Positions 43,765-52,492 are shown, numbered from the stretch's first letter. The stretch: 64,000 bases of DNA from Streptomyces sp. HM190 (GCF_009857135.1 NZ_CP047318.1:5580001-5644000), one strand, 5' to 3'. The notes: generated by a model not told the origin, from the sequence alone. A program made the numbers and translations.

Positions 43765-44469
43765 GTGGACCTTCAGAAGCAGACCGGAGCGCGCGCCGCC
43801 GCCGCCGAGTTGCGCGCCTCGGACGCCGACCGTGACCGCATCACCGACATCCTCAGGGACGCCCTCGCCGAGGGGCGCCTCACCGCGGAGGAGCACGCCG
43901 AGCGGGTGGAGGGCGTGCTGGCCGCCAAGACGGTCGGTGAACTGGACGTCTTCATACGGGACCTGCCCGCCGCGCACGCGCCGTCGGCGTACGCGCCGCG
44001 GTCCTCCGTGCCCCACCGCCCCACCCCCGGCGCCATCCCGGTCGACGCGGACGAGCATCTGCTCGCGGTCTTCAGTGCCTCGGTCCGCAAGGGCCGCTGG
44101 CGCGCGGGTCGCCGCATCCACGCGTACGCCGTGTTCGGCAGCGTGGAGATAGACCTCAGCGAGGCCCTCTTCGAGCACCGCCAGGTGATGATCAGGGCCG
44201 TCTCCGTCTTCGGCAGCGTGGAGATCCGCGTCCCGGAGAACGTCTCCCTGCGCGGCAGCGGCGGCGGTGTCCTCGGCTCCTTCGAGGTGGACACCCTCGA
44301 TTCCGGTGAACCGGACGCGCCGGTGGTCTACGTCGACGGCTTCGCCGTGCTCGGCAGCGTCGAGGCGAAACCCCGGCGCGGCAAGATGATCGCCGACCTC
44401 CTCGGCCGGGTCACCGATCATGTCGCCCGCAGGGTCGACGGCGGTTTGCGCAAACACCTGGACCATTGA
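43765..44469 (+). CDS. DUF1707 (SHOCT-like) domain protein
   Basis: A ~234-residue protein. The DUF1707 domain is AELRASDADRDRITDILRDA then LAEGRLTAEEHAERVEGVLA, which resembles SHOCT-type helical pairs. The C-terminal half has three similar strands, YAVFGSVEIDL, VSVFGSVEIRV and FAVLGSVEAKP, as in cell-wall-active regulator (LiaF/DUF2154-like) domains. There is no membrane helix. The GTG at 43765 follows a TACTCT -10-like element by ~9 bases, so the mRNA may be leaderless; GTG at 43744 is in frame. Function unknown, possibly envelope stress related. Confidence 0.82.
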   Translation: MDLQKQTGARAAAAELRASDADRDRITDILRDALAEGRLTAEEHAERVEGVLAAKTVGELDVFIRDLPAAHAPSAYAPRSSVPHRPTPGAIPVDADEHLLAVFSASVRKGRWRAGRRIHAYAVFGSVEIDLSEALFEHRQVMIRAVSVFGSVEIRVPENVSLRGSGGGVLGSFEVDTLDSGEPDAPVVYVDGFAVLGSVEAKPRRGKMIADLLGRVTDHVARRVDGGLRKHLDH

Positions 44470-44643
44470 CGCCTGTGAAGTGGATCACTCCCGGACCGTT
44501 TCCGGAGGGGTTCGGTCCACTGCTGACCGATGGGTGGGGGCCTGGAATCCCGGCGGTTGGGGACTCAGTGCATAGGCCCGCGCACAGCGGGTAGGGCTTG
44601 CTGCATCGTCTCTCGCTCGCGAAGCCGTCGTCAGGAGTAGACC

Positions 44644-45021
44644 GTGCTGCAACCGCCGCATTCGTCCCTGCAGGTCGCTGCCGTTCCGCCCCAGCGGGTG
44701 CCAGTGCGAGACAGGGATCAGGAAGCCCCGTGGCACACGGAGGCCGTGTGCCGGCGTGACGAGGCCGGGTTGTTCTTCGCCCCCTCCAAGGAGCCCACTG
44801 CGGCCCGGCTCTCCCGTGAGGAGGCCGCCAAGCGCGTCTGCGCCCGTTGTCCGGTCATGGTCGAGTGCCGGGAACACGCACTCCTGCAACCGGAACCGTA
44901 CGGCGTCTGGGGCGGTCTGACCGCGGCGGAACGCCGCGTGGTGCTCGCCCGCCGGCGCCGCCGCGACCTGGAGTTGAAGAAGGCGGCGCGGGCGGCGGGG
45001 ACGATAGCGGCGGCCGGCTAG
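44644..45021 (+). CDS. wblI: WhiB-like transcription factor, WblI type
   Basis: A 125-residue Wbl protein. The four iron-sulfur cysteines are C36 (AVCRRDEAGLFFAP), C66 and C69 (RVCARCPVMVEC) and C75. The helical turn GVWGGLT and a basic C-terminal tail (RRVVLARRRRRDLELKKAAR) bind DNA or sigma factor. Wbl proteins act with the principal sigma factor in development and redox control. The gene symbol rests on the neighbourhood (class I fumarase, DUF1707, this gene, glpX), which matches wblI of S. coelicolor. GTG at 44644 has AGGAG upstream. Confidence 0.88.
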   Translation: MLQPPHSSLQVAAVPPQRVPVRDRDQEAPWHTEAVCRRDEAGLFFAPSKEPTAARLSREEAAKRVCARCPVMVECREHALLQPEPYGVWGGLTAAERRVVLARRRRRDLELKKAARAAGTIAAAG

Positions 45022-45022
45022 C

Positions 45023-45073
45023 GCTGTGACCGGAAAGGTTCGCCGGGAGCCGGCGAACCTTTCCGGTCACAGC
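45023..45073 (+). terminator. Very long perfect terminator hairpin after wblI
   Basis: GCTGTGACCGGAAAGG at 45023 continues TTCGCCG and pairs perfectly over 23 bp with CGGCGAACCTTTCC then GGTCACAGC ending at 45073; loop GGAGC. It begins immediately after the wblI stop. Confidence 0.9.
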
Positions 45074-45093
45074 ACTGGCCGCGGCACACGCGC

Positions 45094-45130
45094 CGAGGGC
45101 GCCCCCTTCCGCACAAAGAGGGCGCCCTCG
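45094..45130 (-). terminator. Second hairpin between wblI and glpX
   Basis: CGAGGGCGCCC (45094-45104) pairs with GGGCGCCCTCG (45120-45130), 11 bp perfect, 15-base loop. It lies 121 bases past the glpX stop on the reverse strand. Confidence 0.6.
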
Positions 45131-45158
45131 TGACGCCGGTCGCCCGCAGGTCTTGGGA

Positions 45159-45200
45159 GGCCGCGGGGGAACTGCGCGACAAGCCACGACGAATGCCGCG
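45159..45200. repeat. Interspersed intergenic repeat, copy 2
   Basis: GGCCGCGGGGGAACTGCGCG then ACAAGCCACGACGAATGCCG matches the copy at 36749-36793 with a few changes. It lies between the wblI terminators and the glpX stop. Confidence 0.6.
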
Positions 45201-45250
45201 GCCCACAGCGCACCGCAGTCCTCCTGACACCTGCCGCTCGACCGGCGGAG

Positions 45251-46285
45251 CTACTTCGCCTTCTCGAAGTCGATCGAGCTGTAGGCCCGCAGCTTGCTCA
45301 GCCGGTGCACCGAGTCGATCCGCCGCACCGTCCCCGACTTGGACCGCATCACGATCGAGTCGGTCGTCGCCGTCTCCGACCGGTACCGCACACCCCGCAG
45401 CAGCTCGCCGTCGGTGATCCCCGTGGCGACGAAGAACACGTTCTCCCCGGACACCAGGTCGTCCGTGGTCAGTACCCGGTCGAGGTCGTGGCCGGCGTCG
45501 ATCGCGCGCTGCCGCTCCTCGTCGTCCTTCGGCCACAGCTTGCCCTGGATCGTGCCGCCGAGGCACTTCACCGCGCAGGCCGAGATGATGCCCTCGGGCG
45601 TACCGCCGATGCCGAGCAGCATGTCGACCCCGGTGCCCTCGCGCAGCGCCAGGATCGAGCCGGCGACGTCACCGTCCGAGATCAGCTTGATGCGCGCCCC
45701 GGTCTCCCGGATCTCGTTGATGATGCCCTCGTGCCGCGGCCGGTCGAGGATGACGACGGTGACGTCCTCGGGGGTGGACCGCTTCGCCTTGGCCACCCGG
45801 CGGATGTTCACCGAGATCGGCGCGTCGATGTCGACGAAGTCGGCGGCCTCGGGGCCGGTCACGAGCTTGTCCATGTAGAAGACGGCCGACGGGTCGAACA
45901 TCGTGCCCCGGTCGGCCGCCGCGAGCACGGCGATCGCGTTGGTCATGCCCTTGGCCGTCAGCGTGGTGCCGTCGATCGGGTCCACGGCGATGTCGCACTC
46001 CGGGCCGGTCCCGTCGCCGACGCGCTCCCCGTTGAAGAGCATCGGGGCTTCGTCCTTCTCGCCCTCCCCGATGACGACGACGCCGTTCATCGAGACGGTG
46101 GAGACCAGGGTCCGCATGGCGCGTACGGCGGCGCCGTCGGCACCGTTCTTGTCCCCGCGGCCGACCCAGCGGCCCGCGGCCATCGCGGCCGCCTCGGTCA
46201 CCCGTACGAGCTCCAGGGCGAGGTTGCGGTCGGGGGCCTCGGAGGGGACTTCGAGCTCGGACGGCAGGTGATGGTTCTCGGTCAT
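45251..46285 (-). CDS. glpX: Fructose-1,6-bisphosphatase class II
   Basis: A 344-residue GlpX phosphatase of gluconeogenesis, removing the C1 phosphate of fructose 1,6-bisphosphate. Lithium-sensitive phosphatase motifs are clear: IGEGEKDEAPMLFNGERVGD, then CDIAVDPIDGTTLTAKGMTN, and LLGIGGTPEGIISACAVKCL. The C-terminal FVATGITDGELLRGVRYRSE is typical. ATG at 46285 has AAAGGTG upstream. It is the main FBPase type in actinomycetes, which usually lack class I. Confidence 0.96.
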   Translation of the reverse strand: MTENHHLPSELEVPSEAPDRNLALELVRVTEAAAMAAGRWVGRGDKNGADGAAVRAMRTLVSTVSMNGVVVIGEGEKDEAPMLFNGERVGDGTGPECDIAVDPIDGTTLTAKGMTNAIAVLAAADRGTMFDPSAVFYMDKLVTGPEAADFVDIDAPISVNIRRVAKAKRSTPEDVTVVILDRPRHEGIINEIRETGARIKLISDGDVAGSILALREGTGVDMLLGIGGTPEGIISACAVKCLGGTIQGKLWPKDDEERQRAIDAGHDLDRVLTTDDLVSGENVFFVATGITDGELLRGVRYRSETATTDSIVMRSKSGTVRRIDSVHRLSKLRAYSSIDFEKAK

Positions 46286-46410
46286 CGGAGCGCACCTTTC
46301 TGATACGACGACGGCCGGATGAGGGTTCGGCCCGACTCTATCGTCAGGCTGACAGATTGAGCAGGGGACCCCACGGATGAGCAGACGGGTGCACCTGCGA
46401 CGATGAGGGC

Positions 46411-46929
46411 GTGGCAGGTACGAAAGGCAAGCAGTCCGTTCGCGACATGGTCCTCTCCCTGGGGCTCATCGTGCTCGCGGCCTGGGTCATCTATCTCTTC
46501 ATCCCGCACGACGAGACCGAGCAGGAGCTGAAGCGCGTCGACTACCGCGTCGAACTGCTCACGGCACGCCGCGCCGCCTCCTACCCGGTGGCCGCACCCG
46601 TGGGCCTGCCCGACACCTGGAAGGCGACCTCCGTCCGTTTCAGCGGCGCCGACTCCGACCACTGGCACCTCGGCTTCCACTCCCCGGACGGCCGGTACGT
46701 GGCCGTCGAGCAGTCCGCGGAGAAGCCGTCCCGGTTCATCCCGGACGCCACCCAGGACGCGAGGAAGACCGGCACCACGCAGGAGATCGGCGGCGAGACC
46801 TGGACCCGCTACGAGGGCGAGCGCTACGACGCCCTCGTCCTGCGGGGTGAGGAGGCGACCACCGTGGTCGCGGGCAGCGCGTCGTTCGAGGAGCTGACGA
46901 AGATGGCGAGCGCCCTGAGCGCGGAGTGA
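46411..46929 (+). CDS. DUF4245 membrane-anchored protein
   Basis: A 172-residue protein: a short basic start, one membrane helix (MVLSLGLIVLAAWVIYLFIP, residues ~13-32), then an external DUF4245 domain (SYPVAAPVGLPDTWKATSVR, SDHWHLGFHSPDGRYVAVEQ, WTRYEGERYDALVLRGEE). Function unknown; it is conserved beside glpX in actinomycetes, divergently oriented as here. GTG at 46411 is close to the expected transcription start and may be leaderless. Confidence 0.88.
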   Translation: MAGTKGKQSVRDMVLSLGLIVLAAWVIYLFIPHDETEQELKRVDYRVELLTARRAASYPVAAPVGLPDTWKATSVRFSGADSDHWHLGFHSPDGRYVAVEQSAEKPSRFIPDATQDARKTGTTQEIGGETWTRYEGERYDALVLRGEEATTVVAGSASFEELTKMASALSAE

Positions 46930-46935
46930 CGCGCT

Positions 46936-46999
46936 CACGGACGGCGACAGGGAAGGGGCCCGGCACGCGTGCCGGGCCCCTTCCCTGTCGCCGTCCGTG
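46936..46999. terminator. Perfect 64-bp palindrome, bidirectional terminator
   Basis: The 31 bases from 46936 (CACGGACGGCGACAGGG onward to GGCAC) are exactly complementary to 46969-46999, centred on GC at 46967-46968. It fills the gap between the convergent DUF4245 and nitroreductase genes (stops at 46929 and 47002), so it should end both transcripts. Confidence 0.92.
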
Positions 47000-47001
47000 T
47001 G

Positions 47002-47592
47002 TCAGACGGTGGTGATGACCTCGTCGTAGGCGAGGCGCGGGGAGCGCGGGTAGGAGGCGCCCTCACCCGGCTTGCCGATGTTGACGACCATCAGCGGGGT
47101 GTGGTCGTCGTCCAGGAACTCCTTCTGCACGCCGGCGGCGTCGAAGCCCGTCATCGGGCCGGCGGCGAGGCCCGCGGCGCGGACGCCGATGATGAAGTAC
47201 GCGGCCTGGAGGGCGGCGTTCAGTCCGGCGGCGGCCTCACGGGCGGGGCGCTCGGCGAAGAAGAGGTCCTTGGCCTGCGGGAACGCCGGGAACAGGGTCG
47301 GCAGCTCCTCGTGGAACTCGTTGTCCGCGGCGAGGATCGCGACCAGCGGGGCGGTGGCGGTCTTGGCCTGGTTGCCCTCGGCCATGTGCGCCACGAGGCG
47401 CTCGCGGGCCTCGGCGGAGCGGACCAGGACGATGCGCAGCGGGGTCTGGTTGAAGGCGGTGGGACCGTACTTGACCAGGTCGTAGATCGCCTGCACCTGC
47501 TCCTCGGTGACCGGCTCGTCGGTGAACGCGTTCGCGGTGTGCGCTTCGCGGAACAGCAGGTCCTGGGCGGCGGGGTCGAGAACGAGAGACAT
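47002..47592 (-). CDS. Nitroreductase-family protein, malonic semialdehyde reductase type
   Basis: A 196-residue FMN enzyme of the RutE/HadB kind. FMN-binding and family motifs: LFREAHTANAFTDEPVTEEQ, YDLVKYGPTAFNQTPLRIVL, LNAALQAAYFIIGVRAAGLA, AGPMTGFDAAGVQKEFL, and MVVNIGKPGEGASYPRSPRL. RutE reduces malonic semialdehyde to 3-hydroxypropionate in pyrimidine breakdown, but no other rut genes are near, so the substrate is uncertain. ATG at 47592. Confidence 0.9.
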   Translation of the reverse strand: MSLVLDPAAQDLLFREAHTANAFTDEPVTEEQVQAIYDLVKYGPTAFNQTPLRIVLVRSAEARERLVAHMAEGNQAKTATAPLVAILAADNEFHEELPTLFPAFPQAKDLFFAERPAREAAAGLNAALQAAYFIIGVRAAGLAAGPMTGFDAAGVQKEFLDDDHTPLMVVNIGKPGEGASYPRSPRLAYDEVITTV

Positions 47593-47748
47593 GGAACAAC
47601 CTTCGGGAGGCGTGCGCTGACGACACCGAGGATACGCAGTAGAAGTTCAAGGTTCAATCAAAAGTGGGGTCGGGTGATCCGCTTCACACGAACCGGTGAT
47701 CATCGCCCCACCCGGAGAGGGGAGCCGGTGCCGTATCCGAAGAGCGGA

Positions 47749-47811
47749 GATCGGCACCCGCAAGGCGCAGGCCGGCACCCGAAGAGCGGAGGCCGGCACC
47801 GGGAGGACGGG
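47749..47811. repeat. 21-bp imperfect tandem repeat, three units
   Basis: Units at 47749, 47770 and 47791 share GGCCGGCACCCGAAGAGCGG with changes; a partial unit precedes them. It lies between the nitroreductase start and the xseB stop. No gene is called over it. Confidence 0.7.
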
Positions 47812-47813
47812 GG

Positions 47814-48104
47814 TCAGCTCCGGGCGTCGCCGGAGGCGTCCGTCTCGTCGTCCTCCGCCAGGGCCGCGTCCAGGCGGGCCCGCGCGCCGTCCAGCCAGCG
47901 GCGGCACACCTTGGCCAGCTCCTCGCCGCGCTCCCACAGGGCGAGGGACTCCTCCAGCGTCGTACCGCCCGCCTCCAGCCGCCGGACGACCTCGATCAGC
48001 TCGTCCCGCGCCTGCTCGTAGCCGAGGGCCCGGTCGGCCTCGGGCGCTCCGGCCTCCCCGCCCGTCACGGTCGTCTCCCCGGCCTCGCTCACCTTGCTGG
48101 TCAT
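47814..48104 (-). CDS. xseB: Exodeoxyribonuclease VII small subunit
   Basis: A ~96-residue helical protein. The XseB core reads LGYEQARDELIEVVRRLEAG, GTTLEESLALWERGEELAKV, CRRWLDGARARLDAALAEDD. Several small subunits coat the XseA coiled coil; together they degrade single-stranded DNA to short oligonucleotides in repair. It lies 10 bp after xseA and is cotranscribed. ATG at 48104 (MTSKVSEAGE) is preferred to a GTG at 48113. Confidence 0.94.
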   Translation of the reverse strand: MTSKVSEAGETTVTGGEAGAPEADRALGYEQARDELIEVVRRLEAGGTTLEESLALWERGEELAKVCRRWLDGARARLDAALAEDDETDASGDARS

Positions 48105-48114
48105 GCGGCCCACC

Positions 48115-49341
48115 TTATGCGTCCCCTCCGACAGCGCCGTCGACCCGGACGGCGAACTCGCCCTCCGCGACCCGCGCCCGCAACGGCTCCCCGGCCGCGA
48201 CCTCCCCGGGCGCCCGCACCACGTGCCCGTCCGCCTTCTGCAGCACCGCGTACCCGCGCTGCAGGGTCGCGGCGGGGGAGAGGGCCACCACGCGCGCGTG
48301 CGTGTGCGTCAGCTCCGAGAGCGCCCGGTCCAGGTGGTGGCCGAGGCAGCGGCGGCCCCGGTCGAGCAGCGAGGCCACCTGGTCGGCCCGCTCGTCGATC
48401 ATGCGGTGCGGGTCCTCCATCGAGGGGCGCGCCAGGGCGTGCGCGAGCCCCCGCTCCTCCCGCTCCACGAGTGCCTCCACACACCGCCGCGCCCGGTCCC
48501 GCAGCCACCGCACCCGCTCGTACTCCTCCCCGACGTCCGGTACGACCTTCTTGGCCGCGTCGGTCGGCGTGGACGCCCGCAGGTCCGCCACATAGTCCAG
48601 CAGCGGGGTGTCCGGCTCGTGCCCGATCGCCGACACCACCGGCGTACGGCAGGACGCGACGGCCCGCACGAGCTGCTCGTCGGAGAACGGCAGCAGGTCC
48701 TCGACGCTGCCGCCGCCGCGGGCCACGACGATGACGTCCACGCCCTCCATCGCGTCCAGCTCCTTCACCGCCTGCACGACCTGCGGCACGGCGTGCACGC
48801 CCTGCACGGCGACGTTGCGCACCTCGAAGCGGACGGCCGGCCAGCGGTGCCGGGCGTTCTCCAGCACGTCCCGCTCGGCCGCGGAGGCCCGGCCGCACAC
48901 CAGCCCGATCAGTTGCGGCAGGAACGGCAGCGCCTTCTTCCGCTCCGGCGCGAACAGTCCCTCCGCCGCCAGCGACTTCTTCAACTGCTCCAGCCGGGCG
49001 AGCAGTTCACCCACGCCGACCGGCTTCATCTCGGTGGCCCGCAGGGACAGCTGACCGCGCGGCGCGTACCACTCGGGCTTCGCGTGCACCACGACCCGGG
49101 CGCCCTCGCTGACGACGTCCGCGATCGCGTCGAACACCTGCCGGTAGCAGGTGACGCTCACGGAGATGTCGTGCGACGGGTCCCGCAGCGTGAGGAAGAC
49201 GACGCCGGCGCCGGGACGCCGCGACAGCTGCGTGATCTGCCCCTCGACCCACACCGAGCCGAGCCGGTCGATCCAGCCGCCGATGAGCCGGGAGACCTCG
49301 CCGACGGGCAAGGGAGCGTCGGCGGATGTGTGGAGAGCCAT
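48115..49341 (-). CDS. xseA: Exodeoxyribonuclease VII large subunit
   Basis: A 408-residue nuclease. The N-terminal OB fold is PLPVGEVSRLIGGWIDRLGS to WVEGQITQLSRRPGAGVVFL. The catalytic core has GLVCGRASAAERDVLENARH, VDVIVVARGGGSVEDLLPFS, and PVVSAIGHEPDTPLLDYVAD. The helical coiled-coil region and the C-terminal LSPAATLQRGYAVLQKADGH follow. It acts with XseB in DNA repair. ATG at 49341 (MALHTSADAPLPVGEVSRL). Divergent from ispH. Confidence 0.96.
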   Translation of the reverse strand: MALHTSADAPLPVGEVSRLIGGWIDRLGSVWVEGQITQLSRRPGAGVVFLTLRDPSHDISVSVTCYRQVFDAIADVVSEGARVVVHAKPEWYAPRGQLSLRATEMKPVGVGELLARLEQLKKSLAAEGLFAPERKKALPFLPQLIGLVCGRASAAERDVLENARHRWPAVRFEVRNVAVQGVHAVPQVVQAVKELDAMEGVDVIVVARGGGSVEDLLPFSDEQLVRAVASCRTPVVSAIGHEPDTPLLDYVADLRASTPTDAAKKVVPDVGEEYERVRWLRDRARRCVEALVEREERGLAHALARPSMEDPHRMIDERADQVASLLDRGRRCLGHHLDRALSELTHTHARVVALSPAATLQRGYAVLQKADGHVVRAPGEVAAGEPLRARVAEGEFAVRVDGAVGGDA

Positions 49342-49434
49342 GGGGGGAGCGTATCGGGGGGCGCCGACAGTGCCCTGTGGCTCGGGGCACGCCCCGTGGC
49401 CCTCCTGAACGGCGGGCCGCAGGCCCGTTCCCTT

Positions 49435-49480
49435 CAGGGGCGCGGGGAACCGCGCGGGAAACCACACACCACCCGCACCC
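49435..49480. repeat. Interspersed intergenic repeat, copy 3
   Basis: TTCAGGGGCGCGGGGAACCG then CGCGGGAAACCACACACCAC matches copies at 36749 and 45159. It lies in the divergent gap between xseA and ispH. Confidence 0.6.
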
Positions 49481-49561
49481 GGCACACCCGCGCGTACCCC
49501 CGAGCTCACCCCCCGCTCCCACGGCGGAGCCCCCCGCGGGGAACCCCCTACGATGGGGTGC

Positions 49562-50572
49562 ATGACCGCTTCGTCTGGCCGCCGCCGTGTCCTCCTCGCC
49601 GCTCCGCGCGGCTACTGCGCGGGTGTCGACCGTGCCGTGATCGCCGTCGAGAAGGCCCTCGAACAGTACGGGGCCCCGATCTACGTCCGACACGAGATCG
49701 TCCACAACAAGTACGTCGTGCAGACCCTGGAGAAGAAAGGCGCCATCTTCGTCGAGCAGACGGAGGAGGTCCCCGAGGGCAACATCGTGATGTTCTCGGC
49801 GCACGGCGTGGCCCCCACGGTCCACGAGGAGGCCGAGCGCGGCAGGCTCGCCACCATCGACGCGACGTGCCCCCTGGTCACCAAGGTCCACAAGGAGGCC
49901 ATCCGCTACGCGGGCGAGGACTTCGACATCCTGCTGATCGGACACGAGGGCCACGAGGAGGTCATCGGCACCTCCGGCGAGGCCCCCGACCACATCCAGC
50001 TGGTCGACGGCCCCGGCGACGTCGAGAAGGTCGAGGTCCGCGACCCGTCGAAGGTCGTCTGGCTCTCCCAGACCACGCTCTCCGTCGACGAGACGATGGA
50101 GACCGTCGGCGCCCTGAAGGAGAAGTTCCCGCTGCTCGTGTCCCCGCCGAGCGACGACATCTGCTACGCCACGCAGAACCGTCAGCTCGCCGTGAAGCAG
50201 ATGGGCGCGGAGGCCGAGCTCGTCATCGTCGTCGGCTCCCGCAACTCCTCCAACTCCAAGCGGCTCGTCGAGGTCGCCAAGCTCGCCGGCTCCCGCGAGG
50301 CCTACCTCGTGGACTTCGCGAGCGAGATCGACGAGGCCTGGCTGGAGGGCGTGGAGACCGTCGGCGTCACCTCGGGCGCCTCCGTGCCCGAGGTCCTCGT
50401 CGAAGAGGTCCTGGAGTGGCTCTCCCAGCGGGGCTACGAGGACGTCGAGCTGGTCAAGGCCGCCGAGGAGTCGATCACCTTCTCGCTGCCGAAGGAGCTG
50501 CGCCGCGATCTGCGCGAGGAGGCGGCCGCCCTGGTCGCCGCGCGCACCGGACAGGGCGCCACCGGCGCCTGA
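49562..50572 (+). CDS. ispH: 4-Hydroxy-3-methylbut-2-enyl diphosphate reductase
   Basis: A 336-residue iron-sulfur enzyme, last step of the MEP isoprenoid pathway, making IPP and DMAPP. Cluster cysteines are C19 in AAPRGYCAGVDRAVIAVEKA, one in LATIDATCPLVTKVHKEA, and one in PPSDDICYATQNRQLAVK. Other signatures: VRHEIVHNKYVVQTLEKKGA, FSAHGVAPTVHEEA, VVGSRNSSNSKRLVEVA, TSGASVPEVLVEEVL. ATG at 49562 lies about 8 bases after a TACGAT -10 element, so the transcript is probably leaderless. It supplies precursors for the isoprenyl transferase encoded at 25.6 kb. Confidence 0.97.
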   Translation: MTASSGRRRVLLAAPRGYCAGVDRAVIAVEKALEQYGAPIYVRHEIVHNKYVVQTLEKKGAIFVEQTEEVPEGNIVMFSAHGVAPTVHEEAERGRLATIDATCPLVTKVHKEAIRYAGEDFDILLIGHEGHEEVIGTSGEAPDHIQLVDGPGDVEKVEVRDPSKVVWLSQTTLSVDETMETVGALKEKFPLLVSPPSDDICYATQNRQLAVKQMGAEAELVIVVGSRNSSNSKRLVEVAKLAGSREAYLVDFASEIDEAWLEGVETVGVTSGASVPEVLVEEVLEWLSQRGYEDVELVKAAEESITFSLPKELRRDLREEAAALVAARTGQGATGA

Positions 50573-50586
50573 GCCCTCTGCATCCC

Positions 50587-50624
50587 CGTACGGCCCCGGA
50601 ACGTGAAGGTTCCGGGGCCGTACG
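50587..50624 (+). terminator. Terminator after ispH
   Basis: CGTACGGCCCCGGAAC (50587-50602) and GTTCCGGGGCCGTACG (50609-50624) form a perfect 16-bp stem with loop GTGAAG, 15 bases past the ispH stop. Confidence 0.88.
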
Positions 50625-50712
50625 CGTACGACGACGTGAGGGTTGCCGGGGCCGGGCCCCGGCCTGGTGGCCCCCGGCCGTGACTGTCAGTCGTACGACG
50701 TAACGTAGGGCC

Positions 50713-51459
50713 ATGCACATCTTCGGCGTGGACATCGGCGGATCCGGGATCAAGGGCGCTCCCGTGGACCTGGACCTGGGAGACCTGGCGGACGAGCGGC
50801 ACAAGGTGCTGACCCCGCAACCGGCGACGCCCGACGCGGTGGCGGACGGGGTGAAGGAGGTCGTCGACCACTTCGGCTGGACCGGCCCCGTCGGCATCAC
50901 CTTCCCCGGCGTGGTCACGGGCGGCGCCACGATCCGCACGGCGGCCAACGTCGACAAGGGCTGGGTCGACGTCGACGCGCGTGCCCTGCTCGGCGACCGG
51001 CTCGGCGGTCTCGAGGTCACCGTGGTGAACGACGCGGACGCCGCGGGCGTCGCCGAGGTGCAGTTCGGCGCCGGGCGAGGCCGCCGGGGCACGGTCATCA
51101 TGCTGACCTTCGGCACGGGCATCGGCAGCGCCGTCTTCTGCGACGGCGTCCTCGTGCCCAACACGGAGCTGGGCCACCTGGAGCTGGGCGGCCACGACGC
51201 GGAGACCCGCGCCTCCACGAAGGCCAAGGACGACCACGATCTGACCTGGGAGCACTGGACCAAGCGCGTCACCAAGTACCTGGCCCACGTGGAGATGCTC
51301 TTCTCCCCGGAGCTGTTCATCATCGGCGGCGGCGTCAGCCGCAAGTCCCACAAGTTCCTGCACCTGATCGAGGGCATCCAGGCCGAGATCGTCCCGGCCC
51401 AGCTCCAGAACAACGCGGGCATCGTGGGCGCGGCGATGCGGGCGGCGAAGGCGGGCTGA
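50713..51459 (+). CDS. ppgK: Polyphosphate glucokinase (ROK family)
   Basis: A 248-residue sugar kinase. The phosphate loop is MHIFGVDIGGSGIKGAPVDL. ROK motifs: PVGITFPGVVTGGATIRTAA, VVNDADAAGVAEVQFGAGRG with catalytic Asp, MLTFGTGIGSAVFCDG, and ELGHLELGGHDAETRAS. The actinobacterial PpgK hallmark TWEHWTKRVTKYLAHVEMLF is present; these enzymes use polyphosphate or ATP to phosphorylate glucose. ATG at 50713 has no strong ribosome-binding site and may be leaderless. Confidence 0.94.
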   Translation: MHIFGVDIGGSGIKGAPVDLDLGDLADERHKVLTPQPATPDAVADGVKEVVDHFGWTGPVGITFPGVVTGGATIRTAANVDKGWVDVDARALLGDRLGGLEVTVVNDADAAGVAEVQFGAGRGRRGTVIMLTFGTGIGSAVFCDGVLVPNTELGHLELGGHDAETRASTKAKDDHDLTWEHWTKRVTKYLAHVEMLFSPELFIIGGGVSRKSHKFLHLIEGIQAEIVPAQLQNNAGIVGAAMRAAKAG

Positions 51460-51493
51460 GCGCGGGCGCGACCGCGTCCCGCCCGAGGGCGGG

Positions 51494-52264
51494 TCAGGAG
51501 CCGCGGGGCACCGTGCGGCGGGGCCGGGCCGGGGGCCTCGGGGACCGGGGCCGGGCCGCAGCGCCTGCGTCCGGGGACCGGGGCCGGGCGCCGGGAGTAC
51601 CCGGTCGCCCGCGCCCGCCGTGCGGCTCCGGCTCCCTGTCCTCCGCCCGGACCCTCCTCCGCTGCTGGATCGCCCCCCGCTCCCGCTCCCGCTGCCGTTC
51701 CCGCTCGGCCGCGCGCCGGGCCATCAGCCGCAGCTTGCGCACGGTCACGATGACACCGGCGACGAGCGTGCCGCCGTAGAGCCAGCCCGCCGCCATGGCG
51801 AGGGCGCTGACCAGGCTCATCAGATACCCGGCGATCCCGCCCTCGCCCCCGGCGATCGGCGGCAGACCGGCAGCGAAGGCGAGGGGCACGACCACCGGCC
51901 CGCTCGCCAGGTCACCCCGTCGCACCCACACCGCGGTCAAGGCGCTGACCGGCAGGAACAGCACCCCGTACAGCGTGAGGGACGCGCCGAACAGCAACCG
52001 GTCGAGGCAGGCCAGCAGGAACATCGACACGGCGCAGAACAGACCGCCGCCCAGCCCCGTGAGCCGGGGGTTCGGCATCCGGCGCACGGCGCGGGCGACG
52101 CGCCGCACGGCTCGGACCGGGGCCGGAACGGGCCCGCGCACGACCGGGACACGGCGCGCCGCCCCCGCGCCGCCCCGCTCCCCACGCCCTCCGACCAGCT
52201 GCGGCGGGAGGGGAGTGCCACGCTGCGGGCCGGTCCGAGGGGGATGCGTCCTGTGCTGCTCCAC
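51494..52264 (-). CDS. DUF6542-type membrane protein
   Basis: A 256-residue protein. Pro/Arg-rich N terminus, then about four membrane helices between residues 70 and 180 (TGLGGGLFCAVSMFLLACLD; LYGVLFLPVSALTAVWVRRG; VVPLAFAAGLPPIAG; LMSLVSALAMAAGWLYGGTL), then a strongly basic tail (RKLRLMARRAAERERQRERE and a Pro/Arg-rich end). The helical part matches a family seen between ppgK and ychF in Streptomyces. Function unknown. Start GTG at 52264. Confidence 0.8.
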   Translation of the reverse strand: MEQHRTHPPRTGPQRGTPLPPQLVGGRGERGGAGAARRVPVVRGPVPAPVRAVRRVARAVRRMPNPRLTGLGGGLFCAVSMFLLACLDRLLFGASLTLYGVLFLPVSALTAVWVRRGDLASGPVVVPLAFAAGLPPIAGGEGGIAGYLMSLVSALAMAAGWLYGGTLVAGVIVTVRKLRLMARRAAERERQRERERGAIQQRRRVRAEDREPEPHGGRGRPGTPGARPRSPDAGAAARPRSPRPPARPRRTVPRGS

Positions 52265-52492
52265 TCGACCAACTTAGGTCGGTTAATGTGCCGAATGGGT
52301 GCACAGACACGCCGTTGAGGGGACCTTGGCCAAGCGTTCGATACGCCGCCGGGCGGGGCGCGGGCACGCCGTAAACTGGGGGACCGGCCAGCCCTCTGGC
52401 CCCTGGGGCACGATCCGCCGGACCGCACCCCCAGGCCCCGCCGCCCCAGGCCACCGGCCGCCTGGCCCTCCTACGTACGGGAAGTCGTAAAC

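Noticed and set aside
51475..51493. Short CCCGCCC/GGGCGGG hairpin between ppgK and the DUF6542 gene
   Set aside because: Seven-base stem with a two-base loop is too weak to call a terminator in DNA of this GC content.
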